Part shown: piece by piece, positions 18,010 to 27,423 of the stretch
Numbering within the stretch: position 1 is the first letter of the stretch
Layout: the number at the start of each line of letters is the position of its first letter
DNA from: Heterorhizobium halophytocola
GTDB lineage: Bacteria > Pseudomonadota > Alphaproteobacteria > Rhizobiales > Rhizobiaceae
Length of the DNA: 64,000 bases
Direction: 5' to 3'
Assembly (NCBI RefSeq): GCF_017873095.1
Contig: NZ_JAGGJU010000010.1
Span: 124,001 to 188,000, forward strand
Position numbers and translations under genes: made by a program
Notes under the pieces: model-generated
Seen by the model: the letters and a program-made list of their open reading frames with translations, nothing else
The model's database searches: none
Told to the model about the DNA's origin: nothing

Positions 18010-19314
18010 TCACGACGGCACGCTGTCTTCGAGGGGACGAATGCGCAGCTTGGTGATGCGGTTCTTCTCCCGCTTCATCACGATGAAACGCTTGCCGTAG
18101 AACGTGAACGCCTGACGCTCCTCGGGGATCAGCTTGGATTCATGGATGACCAGGCCGGCGATCGTGGTTGCCTCCTCGTCCGGCAGGTTCCAGTCGAGCG
18201 CGCGGTTGAGATCGCGGATCGGCACGGCACCATCGACGACGATCGAACCGTCGGCTTCCTGGCGCACACCCTGCATTTCCAGATCGTGCTCGTCGGAAAT
18301 GTCCCCGACGATTTCCTCCAGAATGTCTTCCAGCGTCACGATGCCCTGCACCTCGCCATATTCGTCGACGACGACGGCGAAATGCACCTTGCGGCGCAGG
18401 AAGGCGTTGAGCTGATCCTTGAGGTTGGTGGTATCCGGTACGAACCAGGGCTTTTGTGCGATCTTGACGACATCGATGGTCGAGGGATCGACCTCCGGTT
18501 CGGCCAGCGCCCGCAGCAGATCCTTGGCGTGCACGACGCCGACGATGTTGTCCGTGGAATTGCGCCAAAGCGGCATGCGGGTATACGGGCTTTCCAGAAT
18601 ACTGCGCACCACCTGATCCGGCGGATCGTCGGCATTGACCGCGCGCATGCCCGTCCGGTGGATCATGACGTCGGAAACCTCGAGTTCGCCGAGGTCGAGC
18701 ACGCCGCCCAGCCGGTCACGGTCGGCCTTGACCACCGATCCCTCGCGGTGAAGCAGGTCCACGGCGCCACGCAGCTCCTCATGCGCGCTCAGCATCGAGG
18801 TATCGCGCGACAGGGTCACGCCGAACACCGCAAGAAGCGCACGCACGATGACATTGACGGCCGACGACAAGGGACCGACGACACCGACGAAGACGCGCAC
18901 GATCGGCACTACCGAGAGGGCGAAACGGTCGGGCGACGAAATGGCCCAGCTCTTCGGCAGAACCTCGGAGAATATCACCAGCACGACCGTCATGACGATC
19001 GTTGCAAATGCCACGCCCGAATCGCCGAACAGGCCGAGAAACAGGCTGGTGGTCAGCGCCGACGCCAGGATATTGACCAGGTTGTTGCCGATCAGCAGCG
19101 CCCCGATCAGCCGGTCTCGCCGGGTAATCAGGGCATTGACGGTCGCTGCCCGCTGATCGCCATTGCTCTCGAACGTGTGCATGCGCGCACGCGACACGGC
19201 GGTCAGGGCGGTCTCGGAGCCCGAGAAGAACGCGGACGCCCCGATCAGCGCGATGATTGCCAGCACGATCAGCCAGTATTGCTCGACAAGGGTCCAGACA
19301 GTTTCGAGGGTCAT
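18010..19314 (-). CDS. CNNM/CBS-pair membrane transporter (CorB/HlyC family)
   Basis: The 434-residue protein has a DUF21/CNNM membrane domain (about 1-190, with SGSETALTAVSRARM and EVLPKSWA), two CBS domains (about 210-330) and a C-terminal CorC_HlyC domain ending near 425. Members export magnesium or cobalt; older annotations call them hemolysins. Its ATG overlaps the aroB TGA (ATGA). Co-transcription with aroK-aroB is a frequent arrangement in alphaproteobacteria, with no metabolic reason known. Confidence 0.9.
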   Translation of the reverse strand: MTLETVWTLVEQYWLIVLAIIALIGASAFFSGSETALTAVSRARMHTFESNGDQRAATVNALITRRDRLIGALLIGNNLVNILASALTTSLFLGLFGDSGVAFATIVMTVVLVIFSEVLPKSWAISSPDRFALSVVPIVRVFVGVVGPLSSAVNVIVRALLAVFGVTLSRDTSMLSAHEELRGAVDLLHREGSVVKADRDRLGGVLDLGELEVSDVMIHRTGMRAVNADDPPDQVVRSILESPYTRMPLWRNSTDNIVGVVHAKDLLRALAEPEVDPSTIDVVKIAQKPWFVPDTTNLKDQLNAFLRRKVHFAVVVDEYGEVQGIVTLEDILEEIVGDISDEHDLEMQGVRQEADGSIVVDGAVPIRDLNRALDWNLPDEEATTIAGLVIHESKLIPEERQAFTFYGKRFIVMKREKNRITKLRIRPLEDSVPS

Positions 19315-20438
19315 TGGCCCAGTTTTTCCTCCAGAAATCGGATGACTTCAGACGATGGCACATCGTCTGCGACAAAGGCGCGGCCAATGCCATGCGTCAG
19401 GATGAAGGTGAGCTGGCCGCCCTTGACCTTCTTGTCCTGGCCGATGGCCTCCATCAGTTCCTCGACTGTCGGAGCGACGCCCGGAATATCGCCGATCCGG
19501 GTTGGCAAGCCGACAGACTTCAGATGTGCCTCGGCACGGGCCGCATCGTCCGGGCTTGCGAGATTGAGGCGGGCGGAAAATTCGTGTGCCAGTACCATGC
19601 CGATCGCAACGCCTTCGCCATGGACCAGACGGGCGCTGTCATATCCTGTGGCGGCCTCCAGCGCATGGCCGAAGGTGTGACCGAGATTGAGCAGGGCCCG
19701 GCGTCCGCTTTCGCGTTCGTCGGCCACCACGACATCGGCCTTGGCCTGGCAACTGACGGCAATCGCCTCGATCCGTTCAGGCCCACCGGCAAACACGGCC
19801 TGCCAGTTCGTTTCCAGCCAGGCAAAGAAATCCGGCTTGTCGATCAGGCCGTATTTGGCAAGTTCGGCATAGCCGGCGCGAAATTCGCGCTCGCTGAGGG
19901 TCTGCAGGGCGTCGCTGTCGGCCAGCACCAGGTCCGGCTGATTGAACACGCCGACGAGGTTCTTGCCGTGCCGGGTGTTGATGCCGGTCTTGCCGCCGAC
20001 GGACGAATCCACCTGGGCCAGCAGCGAGGTGGGGATCTGCACGAAACGCACGCCACGGCGCACGATGCCCGCTGCAAAGCCGGTGAGATCGCCGATCACG
20101 CCGCCGCCAAGGGCGATCACCGCATCATTGCGTTCGATGCGGGCCGACAGAAGGGTGTCGCAGACTTTGGTCAGATGCTCGAAGCTCTTGGTCTTTTCAC
20201 CGGCCGGCAGCGTGATCGAGGTGGCGTCGATGCCATCGGCCTCGAGACCGTCCATCAACTCTTCCAAATAGAGCGCACCGACATTCTCGTCGGTCACGAT
20301 CGCCGCCTTGCGTCCGGAGATTCGGGTGGAGATCTCCCCGCCAGCCCGGCCGATAAGGCCCGGGCCTATCAGGATGTCATAGGCGCGCTCGCCCAGGGGC
20401 ACATGCACCACACGTTCCGTCTTGGCTTTATCCGTCAT
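19311..20438 (-). CDS. aroB: 3-dehydroquinate synthase
   Basis: AroB converts DAHP to 3-dehydroquinate, the second step of the shikimate pathway, using NAD and a divalent metal. The 375-residue protein has VIALGGGVIGDLTGF, QIPTSLLAQVDSSVGGKTGINT and NLGHTFGHALE, which carry the cofactor and metal ligands. ATG 20438 (MTDKAKTE) has AGGA close upstream and overlaps the aroK end by 11 bases. An ATG six codons upstream is possible. It couples to the CNNM gene by ATGA. Confidence 0.95.
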   Translation of the reverse strand: MTDKAKTERVVHVPLGERAYDILIGPGLIGRAGGEISTRISGRKAAIVTDENVGALYLEELMDGLEADGIDATSITLPAGEKTKSFEHLTKVCDTLLSARIERNDAVIALGGGVIGDLTGFAAGIVRRGVRFVQIPTSLLAQVDSSVGGKTGINTRHGKNLVGVFNQPDLVLADSDALQTLSEREFRAGYAELAKYGLIDKPDFFAWLETNWQAVFAGGPERIEAIAVSCQAKADVVVADERESGRRALLNLGHTFGHALEAATGYDSARLVHGEGVAIGMVLAHEFSARLNLASPDDAARAEAHLKSVGLPTRIGDIPGVAPTVEELMEAIGQDKKVKGGQLTFILTHGIGRAFVADDVPSSEVIRFLEEKLGQ

Positions 20439-21027
20439 TCGTCCTGCCGCTTTCATTGTCGTCTGCCGCCAGCCGTGACAGCACTTCGCTGACGATCACT
20501 TCCTTGCGCACGTCCCGCGACAATATGGTGATATCTGCGAGAGAGTAGATCGGGTAGCGCTGGTTCATCAGATTTTCGAGCACCTGCCGGGGATTTTCGG
20601 CCTTCAGCAAGGGACGGTGGTCGCGTTTGCTGACTCGCGCCCACAAGATGTCGAGATCAGCCTTCAGCCAGAGCGAAAGCCCGCCCTCTTCGATATGCTT
20701 GCGGGTATTCTCGTTGATGAAAGCGCCGCCGCCGGTGGAGACGACTTTCGGTCCCCCCTTCAGCAGGCGGCAGATCACCCGCGCCTCGAGTGCTCGAAAT
20801 TCGCTTTCGCCATAGGCTGCGAAGAGTTCGCTGATCGTCATGCGCGACACGCGCTCGATCTCCGCATCGGTGTCGATGAACGGAAGCCCGAGCTGGGTTG
20901 CGGTCATCCGCCCGATGACCGATTTGCCGGCGCCCATCAGCCCGACAAAGATCAGGTTACGTCGCCCGAGCCCTGCACGAGCTTTCTCGGCAAGCGACGG
21001 AGCGGTTGTCGGAAAAACGTCAGTCAT
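20428..21027 (-). CDS. aroK: Shikimate kinase
   Basis: AroK phosphorylates shikimate with ATP. From ATG 21027 the protein has 199 residues with Walker A GLMGAGKS at 29-36, the shikimate-binding region DTDAEIERVSRMTISELF, and VSTGGGAF. The N-terminal 20 residues are an extension common in rhizobial enzymes. The ribosome binding site for ATG 21027 is far. GTG 21039, with GGGAAAAGAGAT just before it, is a good alternative giving four more residues. It forms an operon with aroB. Confidence 0.93.
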   Translation of the reverse strand: MTDVFPTTAPSLAEKARAGLGRRNLIFVGLMGAGKSVIGRMTATQLGLPFIDTDAEIERVSRMTISELFAAYGESEFRALEARVICRLLKGGPKVVSTGGGAFINENTRKHIEEGGLSLWLKADLDILWARVSKRDHRPLLKAENPRQVLENLMNQRYPIYSLADITILSRDVRKEVIVSEVLSRLAADDNESGRTNDG

Positions 21028-21179
21028 CGGCGCGCACACATCTCTTTTCCCACCGTATTGTGGTTTTCCTGCCTGTCCGTCAAGCGAACCCTCGGCAAAC
21101 GCGCCCGGCCGCGCCGCGCCTTGCACTTGCCGCGACGCTTGGTCATATAGATGACTGAGGGATTAGACGAAAGACTGCC

Positions 21180-21332
21180 ATGCCGACCTTGTTCCGTTTT
21201 CTGTTCCTGTGCGCAACGGTCGTCGGCATTGTCTATGCGGTGATGCTGGCCCTGGTCGTCTTCGTCACGCCGCATGACCGTGACGTCGTCGTGCGCATCC
21301 CGACCGAGAAGGTCAACCCGCCGGACCATTGA
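21180..21332 (+). CDS. Small single-helix membrane protein
   Basis: A 50-residue protein begins [20 protein letters not shown], forms one membrane helix (about 5-30) and ends in a charged tail ([13 protein letters not shown]). It lies between divergent aroK and xerD; its stop at 21332 is 20 bases before the xerD start. Short proteins of this type stand in the same place in related genomes as far as I recall, which favours a real gene. The ribosome binding site is weak. Function is unknown. Confidence 0.7.
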   Translation: MPTLFRFLFLCATVVGIVYAVMLALVVFVTPHDRDVVVRIPTEKVNPPDH

Positions 21333-21352
21333 GCCGAGACTGGAGAACGACC

Positions 21353-22306
21353 ATGGCCATGGGCGATCTGAGCTGGGCGCGCATCGAAGCGTTTCTGGAA
21401 ATGATGAGCGCCGAACGGGGGGCTGCCACCAACACGCTTGCCGCCTATGAGCGCGATCTCGGCGACCTCCACGAGTTCCTGACTGGCCGCAAGGTCAAGG
21501 TGGGAGAAGCGGTAACGGCCGACCTCGGCGCCTATCTCGGCGACCTCGCCACGCGCGGCTTCGAACCCAGTTCGCAGGCACGGCACCTGTCTTCCATGCG
21601 GCAATTCTACAAGTTTCTCTATGCCGAGGGATTGCGCGCCGACGACCCGACAGCACAACTCGATGCACCGAAAAAGGCGCGTCCCCTGCCCAAGACGCTT
21701 TCCGTCGAAAGCGTCGAAAAGCTTCTGACGCTTGCCGCGGAAGAGGCGGCGCTGACCGACAAGGGACAACTTCAGCGCCTGCGGCTGCACGCCATTCTCG
21801 AACTGCTCTATGCGACGGGGATGCGCGTCTCCGAGGTCGTTGCCCTTTCCGCCCGCGTACTGTCGCAGACCCAGGACTTCCTGATCATTCGCGGCAAGGG
21901 CAACAAGGAACGGCTGGTGCCCTTGTCCTCGGCCGCCAGCCGGGCCCTCGTTGCCTATGGACGGGCGATGGCCGAGGCGAAAAAAAAGGGCGACCCGGAC
22001 AGTCCCTGGCTTTTTCCCGCCGCCAGCAAGGAGGGATACCTGCCGCGACAGATGCTCGCCCGGGATCTGAAAAGCCTCGCCGCACGGGCCGGGCTGCCGA
22101 GCAGCGCGGTCTCGCCGCATGTGCTGCGCCATGCCTTCGCCAGCCACCTGCTGCAGAACGGCGCCGACCTTCGCGTGGTGCAGGAACTGCTCGGCCATAG
22201 CGACATTTCCACAACACAAATATATACTCACGTACTCGAAGAACGGCTGCGTCACGTGGTAGAAACGCATCACCCCCTTGCCAAACAGGGCAAAAAACTG
22301 GATTAG
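21353..22306 (+). CDS. xerD: Site-specific tyrosine recombinase XerD
   Basis: XerD resolves chromosome dimers at dif together with XerC. The 317-residue protein has the SAM-like N-terminal domain and all catalytic residues: R158 (ATGMRVSEV), K182 (RGKGNKE), H256 and R259 ([10 protein letters not shown]), H282 (LGHSDIS) and the nucleophile Y291 (TQIYTHV). ATG 21353 has GGAG at a good distance. It is a housekeeping copy, not an integrase of a mobile element: no attachment sites or phage genes are nearby. XerC versus XerD is by gene context next to accA and aroK. Confidence 0.92.
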   Translation: MAMGDLSWARIEAFLEMMSAERGAATNTLAAYERDLGDLHEFLTGRKVKVGEAVTADLGAYLGDLATRGFEPSSQARHLSSMRQFYKFLYAEGLRADDPTAQLDAPKKARPLPKTLSVESVEKLLTLAAEEAALTDKGQLQRLRLHAILELLYATGMRVSEVVALSARVLSQTQDFLIIRGKGNKERLVPLSSAASRALVAYGRAMAEAKKKGDPDSPWLFPAASKEGYLPRQMLARDLKSLAARAGLPSSAVSPHVLRHAFASHLLQNGADLRVVQELLGHSDISTTQIYTHVLEERLRHVVETHHPLAKQGKKLD

Positions 22307-22368
22307 GACCGGCAAAACCGGTACCAACGCCCTGGCGACGACAGGCCACACCAGCGGAAGCGGAGTTT

Positions 22369-23322
22369 ATGCATAATTATCTCGACTTCGAAAAACCGAT
22401 CTCCGATCTCGAAGGCAAGATCCGGGAGCTGAAAAAGCTCGCGACCGAAGACGAAAGCATCGACACCTCCGAAGAGATCGGTCGGCTCGAGACGCGCGTG
22501 CGCGAAGCGATGGAAGACATCTATTCCAAGCTCAACCCGTGGCAGAAGGCCCAGGTGGCCCGCCACCCGCAGCGCCCGCATTTCGTCGACTATGCAGCAG
22601 CCCTGTTTACCGAGTTCACGCCGCTGGCCGGCGATCGCGGCTTTGGCGAGGATGCGGCGATCCAGGCGGGCTTTGCCCGCTTCGGCGGCAAGCCCGTGGC
22701 CCTGATCGGCCAGGAAAAGGGCAGCGATACCAAGTCGCGCATCAAGCACAATTTCGGCATGCCGAAGCCGGAGGGGTATCGCAAGGCGATCCGCATCATG
22801 GAAATGGCCGAGCGCTTCCGCATGCCGGTCGTCACCCTGGTCGACACGGCCGGCGCCTATCCCGGCGTCAATGCCGAGGAGCGCGGCCAGGCCGAGGCCA
22901 TCGCCCGGTCCACCGAAATGTGCCTGAAGCTCAGCGTTCCGATGATCTCGATCGTCATCGGCGAAGGCGGCTCCGGTGGCGCGATCGCGATTGCGACCGG
23001 CAACCGCGTCTACATGCTGGAGCACTCGATCTATTCGGTGATTTCGCCGGAAGGTGCCGCCTCGATCCTGTGGCGCGATTCCACCCGCGCCCGCGAAGCC
23101 GCCACCAACATGAAGATCACCGCCGACGATCTGAAATCGATGGGCGTGATCGACGAGATCATTCCCGAGCCGGTGGGTGGGGCGCATCGCGACCCGGATG
23201 CCGTGTTGAATCGCACCCGTGACGTCATCGAGAAGGCGTTGAAGGAGATGTCGTCGCTCAGCGGTGATGCGCTTCGCAAGGCGCGGCGGCAGAAATTCCT
23301 CGACATCGGGCGGAACCTCTGA
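22369..23322 (+). CDS. accA: Acetyl-CoA carboxylase carboxyltransferase subunit alpha
   Basis: AccA with AccD transfers the carboxyl group from carboxybiotin to acetyl-CoA, making malonyl-CoA for fatty acid synthesis. The 317-residue protein is full length and begins MHNYLDFEKPISDLEGKI. It shows the crotonase-like motifs TLVDTAGAYPGVNAEERGQ and IGEGGSGGAIAIATGNRVYM. GGAG precedes the ATG. It follows xerD by 62 bases. accD and the biotin subunits are not in the window. Confidence 0.96.
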   Translation: MHNYLDFEKPISDLEGKIRELKKLATEDESIDTSEEIGRLETRVREAMEDIYSKLNPWQKAQVARHPQRPHFVDYAAALFTEFTPLAGDRGFGEDAAIQAGFARFGGKPVALIGQEKGSDTKSRIKHNFGMPKPEGYRKAIRIMEMAERFRMPVVTLVDTAGAYPGVNAEERGQAEAIARSTEMCLKLSVPMISIVIGEGGSGGAIAIATGNRVYMLEHSIYSVISPEGAASILWRDSTRAREAATNMKITADDLKSMGVIDEIIPEPVGGAHRDPDAVLNRTRDVIEKALKEMSSLSGDALRKARRQKFLDIGRNL

Positions 23323-23333
23323 CCGGGCCAGTC

Positions 23334-23352
23334 ATAAAGCTGCTGCTTTTAT
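23334..23352 (+). terminator. Weak hairpin after accA
   Basis: ATAAAGC (23334-23340) can pair with GCTTTTAT (23345-23352) around a TGCT loop, with TTTT inside the 3' arm. The stem is short and AT-rich, so termination would be modest. Confidence 0.35.
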
Positions 23353-23478
23353 AGATGATGGGTGGCGAGGGATTTCCCTTGCCATGGTTAACACTTTGTG
23401 AAAGGTGCCGCGCTAGTATCTAATACGCGGACCTTCCGGTTATACCGCGTCGTTTGTTTGAGACACGAGCCCGACAGC

Positions 23479-24687
23479 ATGCGCCTGATACACTCAGCAC
23501 TGGTTATCGTCCTTCTTGCCGGCGTTGCGGGCTGCAACGACACGCTCGACAGCTTCGATCCCTCGAAGATCAGCAACAAGGTCGAACAGCCCCTGCCCTC
23601 CAAGATCCTGAAGGAGATTGCGGAAAAGGGCATGGATCGCAATTCGCCGATCATGATCCGCATTCTCAAGGAGGAAGGCGTCCTCGAGGTGTGGAAGGAG
23701 AAGCGCAACAAACGCTTCGAAAAGATCACCGATTACCAGATCTGCGCCTGGTCCGGCCGTCTCGGGCCGAAGAAGAAGGAAGGCGACCGGCAGGCGCCCG
23801 AAGGCTTCTATTCGCTGTCGCCCTATAACCTCAATCCGAATTCCAAATACTATCTGGCGATCAATACCGGCTTCCCGAACCGTTTCGACCAGGCCAATGG
23901 CAGGACCGGCAGCAACCTGATGATCCACGGCGCCTGCTCGTCGTCCGGCTGCTATTCTATGACCGATGCGCAGATCCTCGAGATCTATGCCTTTGCCCGC
24001 GATGCCTTCAAGGGCGGCCAGACGACCATTCAGTTGCAGGCCTTTCCCTTCCGCATGACCGCCGACAACATGGCGCGCCATCGCCTCAGCTCCAATTATG
24101 ACTTCTGGAAGATGCTGAAGACCGGCTACGACCAGTTCGAACTGACCAAGCGGCCGCCGGACGTGAATGTCTGCGAGCGGCGCTATGTGTTCAACCAGCA
24201 GCCGGACGCGAGCGTCAGCTTCTCGGCTGCCGGGGCATGCCCGCCGATGTCGACGCCCCCCGCCCTCGCCTCGGCGATGCAATCCTACGAGACCGCCTAT
24301 GCCAAGGATTACGACAAGGCGCTGAAGAAATACGACGACAAGGTCTGGTATGACCCGACCGAAGCCGAGCGCAAGGCCATCGTCGCCAAGGAGCGCCGCA
24401 AGAACGATCTGGCGTATGCGCCGACGGGCTCCGCCTTGAAGGCGGGCCGACTGGTCAGCATCGAGGAATTCGAGAAGATCCAGACCGGCGGCACGAGTGC
24501 ACCGCAGCCGGCCGCCGCCGCAACACCGGCGCCTGCCGCCGCCTCGACGGCCGAGACGGCACAACCCGCCGACAGCGCAATCCCGGTGCCCACTCCCGAC
24601 CCGCGGGATCCGCAGGTGGCCCAGCAGGCGGCACCGCCGCAGCCGGAGGCGACCGCGAAGAAGCCTTTCTGGAAGCTCTGGAATTGA
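23479..24687 (+). CDS. L,D-transpeptidase family lipoprotein
   Basis: This 402-residue protein has a lipoprotein signal peptide with lipobox VAGC (Cys19) and a YkuD-type domain. The catalytic motif is HGACSSSGC at 150-158, with Cys158 as nucleophile. Enzymes of this YafK-like group cross-link or trim peptidoglycan or detach lipoproteins. The last 80 residues are rich in Ala, Pro and Gln and probably form a flexible tail ending KKPFWKLWN. Its stop overlaps the TTG start of tusA (TTGA). The exact reaction is not decided by the sequence. Confidence 0.86.
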   Translation: MRLIHSALVIVLLAGVAGCNDTLDSFDPSKISNKVEQPLPSKILKEIAEKGMDRNSPIMIRILKEEGVLEVWKEKRNKRFEKITDYQICAWSGRLGPKKKEGDRQAPEGFYSLSPYNLNPNSKYYLAINTGFPNRFDQANGRTGSNLMIHGACSSSGCYSMTDAQILEIYAFARDAFKGGQTTIQLQAFPFRMTADNMARHRLSSNYDFWKMLKTGYDQFELTKRPPDVNVCERRYVFNQQPDASVSFSAAGACPPMSTPPALASAMQSYETAYAKDYDKALKKYDDKVWYDPTEAERKAIVAKERRKNDLAYAPTGSALKAGRLVSIEEFEKIQTGGTSAPQPAAAATPAPAAASTAETAQPADSAIPVPTPDPRDPQVAQQAAPPQPEATAKKPFWKLWN

Positions 24688-24935
24688 ATAGCGGTTCGGC
24701 GGAGCCGAGACATCTCGACCTGAAGGGGCTGAAATGTCCCCTGCCCGTGCTCAAGACCCGCAAGGTGCTGGCCGGCATGGCGAGCGCCTCGGAACTGCTG
24801 GTCGAGACCACAGACCCCCTCGCGGTCCTCGATATCGCCCATTTCTGCCGCGAGGCGGGGCATCAGCTCGTGGCCAGCGAAAAGACCCCCTTCGGCCACC
24901 GCTTCCTGATCCGGCGCGGGCCGGACCTCGCCTGA
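24684..24935 (+). CDS. TusA/SirA-family sulfur carrier protein
   Basis: The 83-residue protein has the TusA motif LDLKGLKCPLPVLKTRK (about 11-27). Cys18 is the sulfur-accepting residue and is followed by the typical CPxP pattern. TusA-like proteins pass persulfide sulfur to tRNA thiolation or molybdenum cofactor enzymes. The gene starts at TTG, overlapping the stop of the transpeptidase gene by four bases, so it is probably made by translational coupling. It may serve other partners than E. coli TusA, since no tusBCD genes are here. Confidence 0.82.
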   Translation: MNSGSAEPRHLDLKGLKCPLPVLKTRKVLAGMASASELLVETTDPLAVLDIAHFCREAGHQLVASEKTPFGHRFLIRRGPDLA

Positions 24936-25009
24936 AACACGCGTATTTCCGCAGCCGGCAGTGGCGCATTCACCGCGCGTAAGCGGTTCTCGCTCTGGCT
25001 GGGCTGGTT

Positions 25010-26137
25010 TCAGAAGCGCATGCCCGGCACCGCCAGCGGATTGCTTTCCAGCGCCTGTCGATCGGGACGATCCGGAGCCGGCTTGCCGACGAAGGCGTCG
25101 AACAGCTCGCGCACATAGCTTTCCGCAAGGCCGTCCGTGATCAGCACCAGCCGCGTCTCGCGCGAGGCGCCGTCAGGCCAGGCCGGCAGGCGCTCGGGCC
25201 GATGGAAGATGGATTGCACGCCGTGCAGGACCAGTGGCCGGTTCGGGTCATCCGCGAGGGCGACAATCGCCTTCATCCGCAGGATCTTGTCGCCATGGGT
25301 CGAACGCAGCAGATCGACGAACATCTCGATCGCCATCCGTTCGATCGGCTGGTCGTGGGTGATCGCATAGGACCGGATCGTGTGGCCATGGCGGTTGACG
25401 TCATGGTGATGATGATGGCCCTCATGCCCATGATGATGGTCGTGGTGGTGCGTATCGGCCTCGGCTTCGGAATGCAGCCAGCGGGCGACATCGGGCAGCT
25501 TCGTCGCCGGGTCATAGAGACCGGTTGCAAACAGCGCGGCCGACCCGGCCTCCGGCGCGTCGCCGTCGATGATCTGCGCCCGCGGATTGAGCGCGCGCAA
25601 GCGTGTCCGCAGACGTTCGGCGGTCTCGTCATCCGCCAGGCTCAGCTTCGATAGGACAAGCCGATCCGCCACCGCCACCTGCTTCATCGCTTCGGGATAG
25701 CGCTCGATGGTCTGCAGGGCATTTATCGCATCTACGACGGTGACCATGCCCTCGATCTCGAAATTCTGCGCGATGACCGGGTTGCCGATCACCGACTGCA
25801 TGACGGGCGCGGGGTCGGCCAGTCCGGTGGTTTCAATGACGATGCGGCTGAGCGGACGGATGCCGCCGGTCTGCATGGCATCGGCAATCATGGCCAGCGT
25901 ATCGACCAGCGCACCGCGCACGGTGCAGCAGAGGCAGCCGTCGGCAAGCTCGACCATCTGCTCGTCGGCGGCCGTCACCAGCAGGTGATCGATCCCGACC
26001 TCGCCGAATTCATTGATGATGATCGCCGCATCCTTCATCGCCGGGTCCTTCAGGACACGGTTGAGGAGCGTCGACTTCCCGGCACCCAGAAAGCCGGTGA
26101 GGATGGAGACGGCAACGCGGTCGTTCAAACCGGCCAT
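25010..26137 (-). CDS. COG0523 (CobW/ZNG1-like) metallochaperone GTPase
   Basis: The 375-residue protein has Walker A GFLGAGKST at 15-23, the metal motif CLCC at 68-71 (GCLCCTVRG), and a CobW C-terminal domain. A histidine-rich linker near 228-248 (HHHDHHHGHEGHHHHH) points to a zinc, cobalt or nickel store or chaperone. COG0523 proteins load metals onto client enzymes or act under zinc limitation. The nearby dacA gene could be a client, since some zinc-sparing systems lie by envelope hydrolases, but this is inference. Start ATG 26137 avoids a doubtful upstream extension. Confidence 0.85.
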   Translation of the reverse strand: MAGLNDRVAVSILTGFLGAGKSTLLNRVLKDPAMKDAAIIINEFGEVGIDHLLVTAADEQMVELADGCLCCTVRGALVDTLAMIADAMQTGGIRPLSRIVIETTGLADPAPVMQSVIGNPVIAQNFEIEGMVTVVDAINALQTIERYPEAMKQVAVADRLVLSKLSLADDETAERLRTRLRALNPRAQIIDGDAPEAGSAALFATGLYDPATKLPDVARWLHSEAEADTHHHDHHHGHEGHHHHHDVNRHGHTIRSYAITHDQPIERMAIEMFVDLLRSTHGDKILRMKAIVALADDPNRPLVLHGVQSIFHRPERLPAWPDGASRETRLVLITDGLAESYVRELFDAFVGKPAPDRPDRQALESNPLAVPGMRF

Positions 26138-26171
26138 GACGGTATCACTTTCGTTCGGAGTGCCGATCCAC

Positions 26172-27281
26172 TCAAAATGTCGGCCGCGGAATGGGGATCG
26201 GCACATCGGCGATATCGGTGCCCTTGACCGCTGCCGGATTGTCCGGCGCCAGTCCCGGGATCAGGCCGGCAAACACCGCCTGCGGCGGATGGTCCATCTC
26301 GTGGATATAGGGCGAGGTAAGTTTCAGCCGGCCATTCTCGTCGCGGCCATCGAGGCGAGCCTTGCGGGCAGAGGCCGAACAGACCTTTGCACTGATGTCG
26401 CTGACGCTGTCGCGTCCAGCACCGTAAGGCGCCAGCGATGCGAGCCGCACGCCGGATGCCCGTTCCGTCAGCCCCTTTTGCAAAAGGTTGGCGGAAAGAT
26501 CGGTGCGATCGGAGAGGCTGTCGGCGCCAAGCACCACCGAAACGACGGTCCGCCCGTTGCGGGTGGCGGTCGAAACCTGGTTGAAGCCGGATGCGCAGAT
26601 ATAACCGGTCTTCATGCCGTCCACCCCGTCGAAACGGCCGATCAGCATGTTGGAATTCGGATAGGTGCGCTTGCCCGTATTGACCGCCTCGATATCGAAA
26701 TAACCGGCATATTCGGGAAAATCACGGCGAAGCGCCATGGCGAGCACGGCGAGATCGCGCGCGGTCGTGTATTGCCCGGCGCCTGGCAGGCCGTTCGGAT
26801 TGATGAAATGCGACTGGCTCATGCCGAGCACGCGGGCCTGGGCATTCATCTGGTCGACGAAATTCTCCATCGTGCCGCCTACCGTTTCGGCAACCACGAC
26901 CGCCATGTCGTTGGCCGACTTGACCAGCATGATCTTCAAAGCGCTGTCTAGGGTGAGCTTGGAGCCCGGCTTGTAGTACATCTTGCTCGGCGCCTGCGAG
27001 GCCGCCACGCTGCTGACGGTGGCAACCGTCGTCAGGCCGACCCGCTTGGCCCGCAGCGCGCTGAAGGCGACATACGCCGTCATCATCTTCGTCAGCGAGG
27101 CCGGATACCACTTCTGGAAGGCCTCCTGATGCTCCATGACGATACCGGATTTTGCATCGACCAGGATCATCGGGTTGGCATGGGCACCGGTACAGCTGGC
27201 CACCAGGCCGGCCACGATGCAGATGCCAAGTCCAACGCGCCGATGAATACCCGCGATCCTGTCTGCCTTGCGACTTTGCAC
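26172..27281 (-). CDS. dacA: D-alanyl-D-alanine carboxypeptidase (DacA type)
   Basis: Penicillin-binding protein of the S11 family that removes the terminal D-Ala from peptidoglycan stems. From GTG 27281 (AAGGGGG upstream) the protein has 369 residues. It has a signal sequence ending near AHA at 34-36, and the active-site motifs SLTK at 62-65, SAN at 122-124 and KTG at 224-226. A VASC stretch at 27-30 also resembles a lipobox, so it could be a lipoprotein. An in-frame extension back to TTG 27356 lacks support. It precedes the COG0523 GTPase by 34 bases and may share its transcript. Confidence 0.9.
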   Translation of the reverse strand: MQSRKADRIAGIHRRVGLGICIVAGLVASCTGAHANPMILVDAKSGIVMEHQEAFQKWYPASLTKMMTAYVAFSALRAKRVGLTTVATVSSVAASQAPSKMYYKPGSKLTLDSALKIMLVKSANDMAVVVAETVGGTMENFVDQMNAQARVLGMSQSHFINPNGLPGAGQYTTARDLAVLAMALRRDFPEYAGYFDIEAVNTGKRTYPNSNMLIGRFDGVDGMKTGYICASGFNQVSTATRNGRTVVSVVLGADSLSDRTDLSANLLQKGLTERASGVRLASLAPYGAGRDSVSDISAKVCSASARKARLDGRDENGRLKLTSPYIHEMDHPPQAVFAGLIPGLAPDNPAAVKGTDIADVPIPIPRPTF

Positions 27282-27423
27282 CTCCGCCCCCTTTGCCTTC
27301 TGTGATTTGCGCTCGTATTGTCGAGGTATATCGCTTAGATAGTCAAGCCATGGCAAATGTCATCCATCGCGTCAATTTCGCGGCTTCCCGCCGCAGACGC
27401 ATTCCACAAACAGGGTTGTGAGT

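Noticed and set aside
17929-19680. Plus-strand frame of about 580 codons across the CNNM and aroB genes
   Set aside because: Runs opposite two conserved genes and has no family signature; shadow frame.
21353-22306. XerD as a sign of an integrated element
   Set aside because: It lies in a housekeeping setting next to accA and aroK, with no att sites or mobile genes; it is the chromosomal dimer-resolution recombinase.
25400-25450. CAT/ATG-rich stretch resembling a simple repeat
   Set aside because: It is the coding sequence of the histidine-rich linker in the COG0523 GTPase, not a separate repeat element.
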